A stretch of 64,000 nucleotides of DNA from Ariolimax columbianus (GCA_036924085.1 JAVGWX010000002.1:89692441-89756440), one strand, 5' to 3'; shown: positions 22,421 to 34,084, numbered from the stretch's first letter. Translations and numbers: made by a program. Notes: generated by a model not told the origin, from the letters alone.

Positions 22421-22845
22421 ATTCCGTCCGTCCGCTGTGCTGCATACTTGCTTGCCTCTCTGTCTGTCTGTATGTCAGTGTGTCATGTTCATCACGACTG
22501 TAGTCATCAAAGTTGCTATTATAAGAAGAAGATTACAATTTATGATTTCTAATTGATGGAGTAACAATGTATATACCTCTTTGTTAAAGTTACGGATTCA
22601 GCAGCATCTGGGCTCTCGTCCTTCGGCCCAATACCATGTACTGACATATGTACGTATTTGTTAGTTGTTGTATGACGTCATATAAAGAATCTTATTTATC
22701 TGTCCTCGCTTTGCTTCATCTGAGTTGCGCTCACTACTGCGGGGATCAAGAAGAGACGTAAAATACTTACATATGGAAGACAAATACTGAATAGAAAATG
22801 AAAAATAAGAGGGGCAAGCACTACAGGAATTAAAAAATGTCGAAT
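22421..22845. other. Unassigned, with a short family C core fragment
   Basis: 22703-22748 (tttgcttcatctgagttgcg, ctcactactgcggggatc) matches part of the family C core on the minus strand. The remainder is unassigned. Confidence 0.45.
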
Positions 22846-22849
22846 AATA

Positions 22850-23400
22850 GCAGAAGTGAACGAACAAAAGGAGAGGAAAGTAGAATTTGCAGGATAATAA
22901 CAAGAAGAAAAAAGAAGAATACATAAGGAAAAAGAAGAAAAGAAGCAGGAGAAGAAAAAGAAGACAAGGAAAAATACGTAAAAAGAAGAACATGAAGAAG
23001 AAAATAAAAGAAAGGGAGAAGATAGAGAAGAAGAAGAAGATGAAGAAGAAGACGAAGAAGATCAAGAAGAAGAAGAAAAAGATAGGAAAAGAAATAGAAG
23101 AAGAAGATCAAGAATACGTAGTAAAAATAGAGAAAAAAGAAGATTGAGAAGAAGAAAAAGAAGAAGAAGAAGAAGACGGAGAAGAAGAAGAAAGAAAAAG
23201 AAGAAAGGAAAAGCAGAAAGAGATTAAGAAGACGTTGGAGAAACCGAGAAAGAAGAAGATTGGGAAGAAAGAGAAAAAGAAGTAGAAGAAGAAGGAGAAG
23301 AAAAAGAAGGAGAAGAAAAAGAAGAAGAAGAAAAACAAAAAACAAAAAGAAGAAAAAAATAAGAATTTGAAGAAGAATTTGAAGAAGAAACAGTTCCTTC
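22850..23400. repeat. (GAA)n purine-rich tract
   Basis: About 550 bp of imperfect GAA/AAG repeats on the plus strand. Poly-Lys/Glu and poly-Phe/Leu ORFs are artefacts. Such purine tracts can form triplex DNA. Confidence 0.9.
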
Positions 23401-23990
23401 TTGTCTTAAAATCGCAAGATCCCATTAGAGAATACCTGAAAAAAAATAAACCCCTTCCTCTAAGTTTCGCCTTTCGCCTAAGACACTCATCGAGACCAAT
23501 ATATTCCCGCATTCGTTGTTACAAACCTGTCACGCACTAACTCCAACACGCCTCACTCCACTCCCGCGTGCAGTTCTCTTCGGCGCAGTAACTTTCCTAC
23601 GTGCCTACATGTACACCCTCGTCAGAGTTCGCAAAAGTACCAGTGAATTCTGCTCACCAGCGAGACAAGAATGTGCGACTTTCTGTGCCTAATATTGCCA
23701 GCTTCATCTATTTGTTGTGTGTGTAAAATGTCATTTGCGTCGATAAGTTCAAAGGATGTAATTCCGATCACTTGCTTGCTGTGAATTAATGGACGATCAA
23801 TGTTTGGTAAACATTGTAGTTTAGATGTTTCGACACTAAGATTTGAATTGTGTATGGGAACTCAATATTTTTCTGAAATGCCTTAGTTTTGTGGGATCGA
23901 TGCTTAGATGTTCAAGTTAGTGCAATTTACAAATATGATTTAATAATTATGTGTTCGTTTCGGGGAATTTTGCAGCTTGCTCGAGTCTAG
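23401..23990. other. No supported feature
   Basis: Unassigned sequence; no domain or family match seen. Confidence 0.4.
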
Positions 23991-25800
23991 GAATGTGTGT
24001 TCGTGTTATTGAATATTTGAGCATCAAGGATGGATGTGTTGAGATTAGCAGACATTGTAGATTCTAGGATTCAAGGATTCGCTTTTTGCTTTTTGTGGAT
24101 ATTGACGCTTCTTGGATCTCAGAATTGTGTGTTTGTTTTAGAGGATGTAATAGCTTTCAGGAATAGGTATTCAGGTTAGTGGATATTTTAGTTTCTTCTT
24201 CTTCTTCTTTCATTCGCTTGGAGTATGTCTACATCTGCAAAGCTGTCTCTTGTATGAGCCTCACTGTCTTCTGCAGCTAACACATAGGTCTATATAGTTT
24301 CCCTTCCAGTGTTGTTTCTCTTGGTTAGTATGTCCGCTTCAGTATCTCATAATCTGGGCAGTCCTGAAGTATATGCACCGCAGTCTGGGGTGCCTGTCCA
24401 CATATTTGTGTTGCCAATTCTACATTTTGTGTACATGTGGCTGTGGAGTCTACTTATATTATGATAGTCATCTTGTATTTGTGTTGCAAGCTCTCTCATT
24501 GATTGAAGCTTCTAGGATTATATATTCGGCTTAATGGATACCATAACTTCTAGGATTAGATATTCCGGATAATGGACACTGTTTCTTCTGGGATTAGCTA
24601 TTCCGGATAATGGATTCAGTAGCTTCTAGGATTCGATATTCAGCATAATGGATACTGTAGTTTATGGAATTCAATATTCAACATAATGGATACTGTAGCG
24701 TCTATGAATCGATATTCAGGATAAATGATACTGTAGCTTCTAGGATTACATATTCACTTTCCTGGATATTGTAGCTTCTAGGATTAGGAATCCATGAAAT
24801 GGAATATTCTAGCTTCTATGATTAAATATTCAGATTAGTGGTTGGTATTGTAGTTTACGCTATTAGATATTCGGACTCATTGATATTGCAACTTCTAGAA
24901 TTATATATTCAGGATAATGAATACTGTAGTTTCTAAAATTAGATATTCAGATATTGTAGTTTCAAGGATTAGGTATTCATGCTAGTGGATATTGTAGCTT
25001 CTTCGATTATATATTCAGAATGGTGGTGGAATTGTAGCTTCCATGTTTAGATATCCAAAAAAATGGTGGATTGTGTAGTTTCTACGACTAGTTATTCCGA
25101 TTAGTGGATATTGTAGCATCTAGGATTGAATATTCGAATTAGAGAATAATGTCGCTTCTATGATATGGTGTTTAGGCTAGTGGTTATTGTAGATTCTAGG
25201 ATTAAGTTTTCTGGTTACTGGATTTTAAAACACAAAGATTAAAGGATTATGTGCTTATATTAGTGAATTACACTGCAGCTAGGATTCATTGATGATATGT
25301 TCATTATAGAGGATATTATAATCTGGTTTTTGTAAATAGCCATAGTGAAAGATTTGTGGATTACATGAAGAAAGGATTTCATTCATTAAGATTCACTTTT
25401 AGCCGTTTATGATAGTGGATATTTCAGTTATTGGGAATCAAGGATAAGGCTTGCATGTTCTTTTAATAATGGATTGGATCAAGTATTATATATAATATGT
25501 CTTTAAATACATATTAGGTTGAAGGATTTGACAGGCACTTTAGTTATACTAACTGGGATCAGGGGTTAGACTCATATATTCTTTTAATCATTGCTCTGAT
25601 TCAAGGATTAGATTTAGGTGTTCAGTAATTGGTTACTGTGATTAAATTATCAGATTTTGAGATTATTGTGATAGTTAGGATCAAGAAGTAGATTGTTGTT
25701 CTTGAATTAGTTAAGAGGATCACGAAGTATACTTTGATTTTCTTGTAAAGTTCACAACGATTCAAGAATAAGACTTGGAAGTTCCGGTGATGTACTAGGA
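23991..25800. repeat. Degenerate ~45-bp tandem array (ctaggatta-type)
   Basis: Decayed units such as tagcttctaggattagatat followed by tcaggataatggatact recur throughout, clearest at 24500-25200. A LINE relic interrupts at 24190-24500. The motif taggattcaaggatta links it to the array at 26.7-27.5 kb. Confidence 0.75.
24190..24500 (-). pseudogene. I-like LINE 3' relic with GAA tail
   Basis: Minus strand reads RLHSHMYTKCRIGNTN, then a Cys-rich HILQDC-type block and a GAA-repeat tail (ttcttcttcttctttc on plus at 24195). This matches the post-RNase H region of the other I-like copies but is strongly diverged and frameshifted. It sits inside the degenerate array. Confidence 0.6.
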
Positions 25801-25805
25801 CTAAA

Positions 25806-26168
25806 TGGCTTGGCTTGACGTCGTTCGTTCTCAATCTCCCGCTACCAAACCCTGAAAGGGCTTAAGTAGCAGAATGTAGTCCAGAGAACGGAATGCGTTG
25901 TGTCGTAGTTTACAGCTTGGCTGCGATATTTGCACCTTTCGGTCCAGCACATCCGACTTCAACAAGCATTTTTTGAGTACCGGGTTAGCAATCCATCTTC
26001 GATCCCTTCTCCTTATCCAGTCTGCCCTGCTGCAGCCTGTTATCCAGGATCACCGCGTGGAGGTGTAGAAGGGTCTTGGCAGCTATGGTTCGCTGGCCTT
26101 GACGCTAGCAGTCAGCTATGGGTCGCTGACCACTGCAGCTCTTGCGCTGCTCAGCTTCTTGATCCATT
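25806..26168 (+). mobile_element. Family A dispersed repeat, near full length
   Basis: Best reference copy. It starts at tggcttggcttgacgtcgtt, contains accaaaccctgaaagggctt, tgcgttgtgtcgtagtttac, gcacctttcggtccagcaca, gatcaccgcgtggaggtgta and cgctggccttgacgctagca, and ends gctcagcttcttgatcc. No ORF of note and no tRNA-like boxes recognised. It interrupts the degenerate ctaggatta array. Confidence 0.8.
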
Positions 26169-26374
26169 TCTAGGATTCAAAGATTAGACTTTGATATTCT
26201 TGTAATGTTCTTAGGATTAGAGGATTAGACTTAAGTATCCTACAGTACTTTCTAGGAATTAAGGTTTATATTCAAGTAGTTTTGTGATAGTTTCTAGGAT
26301 TGATGATCAGGTTTAAGCGTTCTTGAATAGGTATTGCGTCTAATGACTGGGGTAATGACGTATGGTCAAGCAAT

Positions 26375-26710
26375 ATATAGTGATCAGACATGTTAGTCAG
26401 GGTCAGGCAAAACATACTGGCCAAGACCCCCACTTTGTCTTCCTCGTAGCTCTCCCCGGAAACGGGTTGTTTTCATGGCAGCCTGGCTAACGAGGGGTGG
26501 GATCGACTTGATCTCCGTGATGCCCGTAGTATTGAGCGACACGGAGAGGAGCCAAGCATAGCACAACAGCCTAGAGGACCCCAGTCTACCTTAATTAGCA
26601 CGCTCAATATGTTAGGAAAGGACAGCTACTACAATCCGCCACTTAACGCCCTTTTCAGGGCGCACAAAAGAGTCAACTTTCTCATTGTGGGCATTCGTTC
26701 GAAACATGGT
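26375..26710 (+). mobile_element. Family C dispersed element (short end, no array expansion)
   Basis: Runs agtcagggtcaggc - ggcagcctggctaacgag - gccaagcatagcacaac - hairpin cgcccttttcagggcg - ctcattgtgggcattcgttc. It interrupts the same degenerate array as the family A copy. Confidence 0.8.
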
Positions 26711-26739
26711 CATCATCCTTCAGTGACTTCACGTGTTTG

Positions 26740-27520
26740 TAATATGTTTTAGGTTTCAAGGATTACGGTCACATAATCTTGAAGATTCTAGTTTTTAGAA
26801 TTTAAAAAAATTGAAGCAGACGTTCATTTATTCTAGGGATTCTAAGATTTAGGGTTACACTTTTTCATGTGTTCTTACCTCTAGAATTCACGGATTAGGG
26901 TAGCAATTTGGCATGTGTTCTTAATTTTAGGATTCAAGGATTAGGATAGCAATGTGGCATGTGTTTTTTATTCTAGGATTCAAGGATTAGGGTTGCAATT
27001 TATCATGTGTTCGTTATTCTAGGATTCAAGGATTACGGTTGCAATTTGTCATGCGCTCTTAAATCTAGGATTCAAAGATTCGGGTAGCAATTTGTCATGC
27101 TTTCTTAAATCTAGGATTCAAGGATTAGGGTAGCAATTTGTCATGCGTTCTTAAATCTAGGATTCAAGGATTAGGGTAGCAATTTGTCGTGCGTTCTTTA
27201 ATCTAGGATTCAAGAATTACGGTTGCACTTTGTCATGTGTTCTTAATTTTAGGATTCAAAGCTTAGGGTAGTAATTTGGCATGCGCTCTTAAATCTAGGA
27301 TTCAATGATTAAGGTTGCAATGGCTTGTATGTTCTTAATTCTTGGATTCAAGGATTAGATTTAAAATTCCTTATATGTTCTTATTTCTAGGATTCACGGA
27401 TTAGGGTGCAACTTCTTGTAAGTTCTTAATATTGGGATTCCGGGATTAGGTTTATATTTCCTATTATGTTCTTAATTCTAGGATTCAAGGATTAAACTTG
27501 CCGTGTTGTGTTTTATTCAA
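26740..27520. repeat. 46-bp tandem array
   Basis: Unit tctaggattcaaggattagg followed by gtagcaatttgtcatgcgttcttaaa, 46 bp in the best copies (27085-27230), decaying outwards. About 15 units. Confidence 0.9.
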
Positions 27521-27819
27521 GGATTGATCTTTTTTGCGTGCAGTGTGTCGGACTAGATTCGTGCCAGCCAGCGAGACGTATTTGTAATACCTCAACAGAC
27601 TGTTTGCTGTCTCACGGTTGACATACCTGGCAGGTGAGTGTACACTGTTATGTGCGAGTTATTTTTACCATCCAACCTTGTATCGCTTTAACAAAAGCAT
27701 GGGGTCACCCCTACATTTGGCGTCAATGTAGGAGCTAGTAGTCGAACGGTTTGGAGGCCTGCTTGGTAACCAGTTAGACACGAGCAGAAACATATTTGTT
27801 TTTTGTTGTGTGTCTAACG

Positions 27820-28745
27820 GTGATCAAATATAACAACTTTGCCGGAGATAAAAATACAACCTTTGCGGTGATCAAATTAGAATTTTGCCAGTGATCAAAT
27901 TTCAATTTTGCTGGTAATCAAATACAAACTTTGCTGGTGATCAAATACAAACTCTGCCGGTGATAAATACAAACTTTGCCGGTGATCAAATTAACATTTT
28001 GCCGGTGATCAAATACAAACTCTGCTGGTGATCAAATACAAACTCTGCCGGTGATAAATACAAACTTTGCCGGTGATCAAATTAACATTTTGCCGGTGAT
28101 CAAATACAAACTCTGCCGGTGATTAGATTAAAATTTTGCCGGTGATCAAATTCAAAATTTGCGGTGATCAAATTAAAATTTTGCGGGTTTTCAAATACAA
28201 ACCTTGCCCGTGTTCAAATTAAAACCCTGCTAGTGATCAAATACAAACTGTGCCGGTGATCAAATTAAAACCCTGCTAGTGATCAAATACACACTTTGCC
28301 GGTGATCAAATTAAAACCCTGCCAGTGATCAAATACAAACTGTGCCGGTGATCAAATTAAAACCCTGCTAGTGATCAAATACACACTTTGCCGGTGATCA
28401 AATTAAAACCCTGCTAGTGATCAAATACAAACTGTGCCGGTGATCAAATGAGAAATATTGTCGGTGATCAAATTAAAATTTTTGCGGGTTTTCAAATACA
28501 AACCTTGCCCGTGTTCAAATTAAAACCCTGCTAGTGATCAAATACAAACTGTGCCGGTGATCAAATTAAAACCCTGCTAGTGATCAAATACACACTTTGC
28601 CGGTGATCAAATTAAAACCCTGCCAGTGATCAAATACAAACTGTGCCGGTGATCAAATGAGAAACATTGTCGGTGATGAAATAAAAATTTTGCGGGTGAT
28701 CAAATACAAACTTTGCCGGTGATCAAATGAGAAATTTTGCCGGAT
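27820..28745. repeat. 23-bp tandem array with higher-order dimers
   Basis: Unit tgccggtgatcaaatacaaa plus ctt. In the middle two unit types (aattaaaaccctgctag and aatacaaactgtgccgg) alternate as 46-bp dimers, and a longer block (about 28155-28330) recurs near 28475-28650. Confidence 0.9.
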
Positions 28746-29068
28746 TACTCCGTGGTGGCTGCAGAGACAAGCAAATGACATTGGTTCCTCAGCTCCATAC
28801 ATCTTCTCTAACCACTCCGAACTCCCATCTTCACCCCACGACCTCCTTTCCAGCTATGTTTGCAATTTGAAGTTCCACTGAGAAGATACATATATATAAC
28901 GGGCTCTTTTACAGGAGCACGTCAGTAATTGGGTCACAACGTGATAAGAGATATCTAGAAATTGTAATTGGCGGTTTCTCGAGGTGTCATTAGGTGGTTC
29001 CGATATCAAGCTTGAGGATTGTAGTTATGAGCGTCATAACGTCAGCTCTGGTCATGTCCGACATGATA
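28746..29068. other. No supported feature
   Basis: Unassigned sequence between the array and the mariner copy. Confidence 0.4.
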
Positions 29069-29070
29069 TA

Positions 29071-29798
29071 CAAGGGGCGTTCAAGTCAAACCGCCACTTT
29101 TTTTTGTAGTGAAAAAAAATAAAAAAATTCAACTAGTCAAAAAACAATTTATTTTTCTATATTATCTCTTGCAACGTTTATGCACTTATCACATCGTTTA
29201 AGTAATGCTTGAAAAGCTTCAGCGTAGACAGATTTGTCAGTATATCTGAACCAATCCAGGACAGGTTATTCCACTTCGTCAACAGTGCTGAAATACTGAC
29301 CTCTCATCAATTCTTTTCGGGGTCCAACCAGGTGAAAATCGCTTGGAGCGAGGTCTGGGTTGTAAGCTGGATGTGGCAATACCTCCCAGCCGAGTTCATG
29401 CAGATGACACATTGTGCGGTGTTCCGAATGAGGTCGATCGTTATCTGGTAGTATCAGGGTGGGATCATCACTCACAGATGTACAGCCCTCTCTAAAACGT
29501 TTGCACCATTCAAATGTCTTACTGCGGCTGCCTGTCTCATCACTATATTGTAGTTGCAGTCTTCTGTAAATTTATGCAGGTGTCACGACTTCTTTTACAA
29601 GAAACTTTATCACAACAAGTACTACCAGTGTTGTCGGCCATTTTTATTTATCTGTCACCTGACTGGCCCATGGCCAGTGGGCCACCTAGCAGTAATAGGA
29701 CACAAGTGCCCCTAACTAATGATAGTAGTTCCAGCACGCTATAACCTGTTCAGGTAGAACTAGAACAAAAAGTCCCGGTTTGATTTGAACGTCCCTCG
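29071..29798 (-). mobile_element. Internally deleted mariner (Tc1/mariner) element
   Basis: 728 bp with imperfect terminal inverted repeats of about 33 bp: left caaggggcgttcaagtcaaa, right (reverse complement) cgagggacgttcaaatcaaa. TA dinucleotides flank both ends (29069-29070 and 29799-29800), as expected for this superfamily. Full mariners are about 1.3 kb, so about 0.55 kb is missing. Non-autonomous. Confidence 0.9.
29180..29660 (-). pseudogene. Mariner transposase remnant
   Basis: Minus-strand frames give EWCKRFREGCTSVSDDP (end of the DNA-binding half) joined directly to LPDNDRPH (the second catalytic Asp region, normally HDNARPH). HELGWEVLPHPAYNPDLAPS, DFHLVG and RGQYFSTVDEVE follow. 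The third catalytic Asp lies in APSDFH. The first catalytic Asp and the intervening region are deleted, so it cannot be an active transposase. Decayed C-terminal sequence (DKSVYAEAFQALLKR-like) continues in another frame. Confidence 0.88.
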
Positions 29799-29800
29799 TA

Positions 29801-30599
29801 CATCCGTTGCTACTTTCGCCAATAAGAGAGTCGGGAAATCTTGATCGGCGAAAGGAACTCAGCAGACATAATAACCGGGCATAGGACAAGCAACGGCTCC
29901 CCAAACGCATCTCATGTTTTTGTTTGTGCCTTCTGTGTACAGTATATCTGGGTAGAGATCGAGAGTATTACATATCAGCTGCTGTGAGAGCGATGTTCTG
30001 CAAAGAACATGCTACATGATGATGTACACAATTCAAAGTATTTGTGACGTCAGACGTGCAACTATACAGTACATGATTGATTGACATCCTGTCAGTCTGG
30101 AGAGACAATGAACTTCACGATAGAGAGTGGACAGTCAGTTGTTGCCCTTGCTTTCGCCGCACACATTTGGAGTCTGCAGCTTGTCGCATCTTGTCTTCCC
30201 CTGCCTGCAGACCAACACACACAACCTGTCTATAGCTGGGTCTATCCTTGCAAGTCTCCCCCCCACCCCCCCCCCCTCCCCTAGTTACAGATGTTCATAT
30301 CCAACGCTTTTAGGACTCACTAGGAAACATCTTTATAGCGCAGGAAGGATCTACCTTTGTTACGCCTGCCCGTGGTCAGCTTTCCGTATAAGATATCTTT
30401 TTGAATTCGCCCATTCTCCATTCTGCACTCGTGACCACGAAACTACAAGCGAGACTGGGAGAGGATCGTAACTAAGCTGACAATCTTTGCACGGTCCAAT
30501 TACGTCGTTGTTAGTCAGTCTTTGCACGGTCCGACACGTCGTTGTTAGTCACTCTGTCACTCCATGAAATTGCAAGTATGCGCCTCAGGCAGCGCATAT
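29801..30599. other. No supported feature; C-rich tract at 30258-30283
   Basis: Contains a C homopolymer-rich stretch and an imperfect duplication of ctttgcacggtcc near 30485 and 30521. Nothing else recognised. Confidence 0.4.
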
Positions 30600-30835
30600 G
30601 AAAATCATTTAACCTTTTTTCATTGATGCATGCAGAGTCCATGTTTCGCTGGCACTGAGCAGGGTACTAATCACACATGATCTGTACACGGAAAACTTTG
30701 TGGAGATGGTCAGCATGTTATTATACCATACTCTCCTTGTGCTGATGAGCCTTTCATAATCGCTTTTGTAGTTCTGCGTCCAGTGAAAGGTTGTCGGTGA
30801 TGATAGATTCGAGGTAGTTGATGTCATTTACTACC
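30600..30835 (-). pseudogene. LINE C-terminal relic
   Basis: A 72-residue minus frame carries ISTRRVWYNNMLTISTKFSV and YRSCVISTLLSASETWTLHA, the conserved block after RT in the LINE type also seen at 19.5 kb. It is cut short at both ends. Confidence 0.65.
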
Positions 30836-31199
30836 TCCAGATTTGAAACGTTTCAGTACCTATTTAGCCTATAATTCAGTACGTATACGAAACGCCTTTG
30901 TTACTGGGCGTATGCATGTACTGCCATCGTCTTGTAGTATGCTGCTCTCCTGGCAGCAGATCTAAAATACTCGATCCCTACTCTACAAACTACAACTCTC
31001 CTGCCTCCGCCACTATCAACCCTATTATCTCTATAACGTCCCTTGTCCATCTTCTCGTCAGTCTGTCTCTGCCTCTTTTGACAGATACCAAACCCCCAGT
31101 ATCGTTCTTGCTAGGTCATTGTGGAGTTTGATCTGGACAAAGTGTTTTAATTTTGCTGGATGTAATTGTGTTTACTAGCCAACACTATATCGAGCCGCT
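30836..31199. other. No supported feature
   Basis: Unassigned. Confidence 0.35.
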
Positions 31200-31540
31200 G
31201 TAGGATTTAAGTTTTTTTTCTTCGTTTTTCGCTTCCCATGTTATTTTGAGCACCCTTCTGTAGTATTTTAGATGGAAGAATTCAATCTTCATTGGTAGGG
31301 TTTGCGTGATTGACCATGCCTCGCATCCCTATATTTTCATCGGGAAGATGCAAGTCCTCAGAATCTATTTTTTTGTGTGGTAATTTTGTTAGTGTTCTGC
31401 CATACGTTTTTCATGTGAGTTAACCTCTGCCCTTCTTCTCTGTATTTCTTCTTGGCAATCTCTGTTGTTGCTTATAGTGTAGCTGAGAAATTCAAAACTT
31501 GTGACGTTCTGAACTTGTTACATCTTTGAAGGTAACGGTG
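31200..31540 (-). pseudogene. RTE-like LINE C-terminal relic
   Basis: Minus strand reads NVTSFEFLSYTISNNRDCQE, EIQRRRAEV, ILRTCIFPMKI and GCEAWSIT, then YYRRVLKITW. This is the order FKYLG-x-I / EIKRRI-A / LLYGCEAWS / RRMLKI-W. It is frameshifted and ends abruptly. Confidence 0.6.
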
Positions 31541-31559
31541 GGTCCCATGGCAACAACTG

Positions 31560-31870
31560 CCGTCGGGGATGAAGGTAGCTTTTCATGGACTAAACAGCCG
31601 TCTGTCTAAGGTGGGGTGGCCAGTTCCCGTCCTTGCTGTTTATACCTTCCCCAAATCACACGCCATGTACCTATTTTCAGCTGGGTCGACTGGAGGAGCC
31701 ATCGTGCCAGGGACGAACCACGCCCAGATTTGTTTCCGTCCATCCGCAATTTTGAACCCTCTCGCGGTGCAATCTCAGCCCTAGCAAGCCATCTCACAGT
31801 TGAATGGGCTAAACGTCTCCCATAAATGCTGTAGGATATCATTAGGTCTGATTTTCGCCTTTTCATCGCT
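31560..31870. other. GC-richer unassigned block, open in several frames
   Basis: Both strands are open for 60-86 codons here and base composition is higher in GC than the flanks. I do not recognise the protein. It may be a fragment of an unplaced repeat family. Confidence 0.3.
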
Positions 31871-32259
31871 CATCTTTTTAGTCTTCCGGCTGTTTATTTT
31901 TCTTTTTAAATAACTCGAAAAAAGGAAATGAACGAGCAAAGGAAGAAGACCACGTATGGGCTGTTCTGTATGTTAAATGTGAACATTCGTTACTTACAAC
32001 AACAAATAAACAAGTTTGCCGCCAAACAATGTATGCTGTACATTGTGATTCGTGCGTCCCTTAAGTGTTGTATGTATCGTTATCTCTGTGTAAAATGCAT
32101 TGCCGTGAATTACATCATGGTTCCAAAATGCAGCACAGCCAGTTCTTGCGATAGAAGGAGCAAGAGGCAAATGAGAAATATTGATTTGAAAATAAAGCAA
32201 AAAGGGAACGCGACAGCACGAAGGTAGAAAACAAGTGAGTTCTATAGAATATACTATGG

Positions 32260-32935
32260 TGTCAGCATACCGTTAACAATCACATATAAAAGCATAACGT
32301 CCAAAACATACAACAAAGCATAACGTCAAAATCACATTAAAAACATTTTCGTTTAAATCCCATAAAAAAGCTTCACGTCATAATTACATAAAGAGCTTTA
32401 CGTCCAAATCATATAAAAAGCTTTTCATTCAAATCAGATAAAAACAATGTCCAAATCACACAAGCACAATGTCAAAATCACATAAACATATCGTCCATAT
32501 CACATAGATAACCACGCCATCCAAATCACATAAACATAACTTCCAAGTTACATAAACATAACGTTCAAATCAATTAAACATAACACCTAAATCATATTAA
32601 CATAACAATAAAATCACATAAACGTAACGTCCAAATCACATAAACATACCGTCCAAACCTCATAGAAAAGCATCATATCCAAATCACATCATCACAACGC
32701 CCAAGTCACATAGATGAACATAACGTCAAAATCACATAAACATAACGTCAAAATCACATTAACATAACGTCAAAATCACATAAACGTAACGTCAAAATCC
32801 CATAAACGTAAAGTCAAAATCACATAAAGAAAGCGCTTAAATCTCACAACATATCGCCCAAATCACACAACATAACGCCCACTAACATAGATAATCATAG
32901 CATCCATATCACGTAAACAGAATGTCCAGATCTAG
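32260..32935. repeat. 22-bp tandem array (cacataaacataacgtccaaat)
   Basis: About 30 units of cacataaacataacgtcc plus aaat with decay. The last 85 bp (32815-32899) recur at 37791-37875. Confidence 0.92.
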
Positions 32936-32983
32936 ACAAACTTTGCGTTTCGTATGTAGTTTCTTCGTCTTATTCTTTGTTTG

Positions 32984-33325
32984 TTCACTCCCGCTACCAA
33001 GCACCGGACGTTCTCAAACTCCCGCTACCAAGTCCTCAACGTTCTCAATCTCCCGCTACCAAGCCCTGAATGTTCTCAAATTCTCGCTACCAAGCCATTA
33101 AAAAAGAGCTTTGCAAATAGCAGAATGCCGTCTGGAGAACGGAATGCGTTGTGTCATAGATTACAGTCTTGACTTCGATAGTTGCACCTTTCAGTGCGAC
33201 ACATCAGACTCCAGAATGGCATTTTTGGGCACCGTGTTAGCTTTCCGTCTTCGATTCCGGCTCCTTTGCCAGTCTGCCTGCCCTGTTGCAGTATGTAATC
33301 CAGGAGTACCAAGTGGATGTGGAGA
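32984..33325 (+). mobile_element. Family A dispersed repeat with tandemly repeated 5' end
   Basis: The 5' motif gttctcaatctcccgctacc plus aagccctgaac is present four times at a 31-bp period (32984-33100). The usual family A body follows: gaacggaatgcgttgtgtca, gcacctttcagtgcgacaca and the agtctgcctgccctgttgca block. Confidence 0.8.
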
Positions 33326-33935
33326 TTGATCGAGCCAGCTCTGGCTCGCTGGCCATGACTCTAGCAGTTACCTCTGGCACGCTGGCTTTGACCCTAGAGT
33401 CAGCTCTGACTCGCTGGCCATGACTCTAGCAGTAAGCTCTGGCACACTGGCCCTGACGCTAGCAGTTATCTCTGGCTCGCTGGCCCTGACGCTAGCAGTT
33501 AGCTCTGGCTCGCTGGCCCTGACGCTAGCAGTTAGCTCTGGCTCGCTGGCCCTGACGCTAGCAGTTAGCTCTGGCAAGTTGGCCCTGGCGCTAGCAGCTC
33601 TGGCTCGCTGGCTCTGACGCTAGCAGTCAGCTCTGGCTCGCTGGCCTTAACGCTAAGATTCCACTTTGGCACGCCGACACTGACGCTAACAGTCCACTCT
33701 GGCACACTGACCCTCAGACTAACAGTCCACCCTGGCACGCTGACCCTCAGACTAACAGTCCACCCTGGCACGCTGACCCTCAGACTAACAGTCCACCCTG
33801 GCACGCTGACCCTCATACTAACAGTCCACCCTGGCACGCTGACCATCATTCTAACACTCCACTCTGGCTCGGTGGCCCTCACTCTAACAGTCCGGTCTGG
33901 CTCGATCGCCCTCACGTTAGCAGTCAACTTCAGGT
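33325..33935. repeat. 33-bp minisatellite derived from family A 3' segment
   Basis: About 18 units of agctctggctcgctggccct plus gacgctagcagtt. The unit matches the single-copy 3' segment of other family A copies (cgctggccttgacgctagca at 26.1 and 63.0 kb). The right half has a diverged variant (cctggcacgctgaccctcag). 33 is a multiple of 3, so artefactual ORFs appear. Confidence 0.9.
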
Positions 33936-34084
33936 TGCTGACCGTTACAGCTTATGACAATTGTAGAATTAGAAATCCTAACGCGTCATACGTCAGTTTC
34001 TTGATACTCAAGCGTCGTTACTTCTTATTTATAGGACTTCTTCTAAACAGGTACAGATAAAGCATCATTTGAAAATGTGAGTTA

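Noticed and set aside
21740..22556. Cys/Tyr/Met-rich 'secreted' ORFs and His/Thr-rich ORFs
   Set aside because: Translation of (TATG)n and (CATA)n microsatellites.
22830..23512. Multi-pass membrane-like Phe/Leu ORFs and Lys/Glu-rich ORFs (also 42231-42901)
   Set aside because: Translation of GAA/TTC tracts.
31606..31866. 86-codon minus ORF as a gene
   Set aside because: Both strands are open in a GC-richer patch; no recognisable domain.
33420..33927. Ser/Ala/Leu-rich repeat ORFs
   Set aside because: Product of the 33-bp minisatellite, whose period is divisible by 3.
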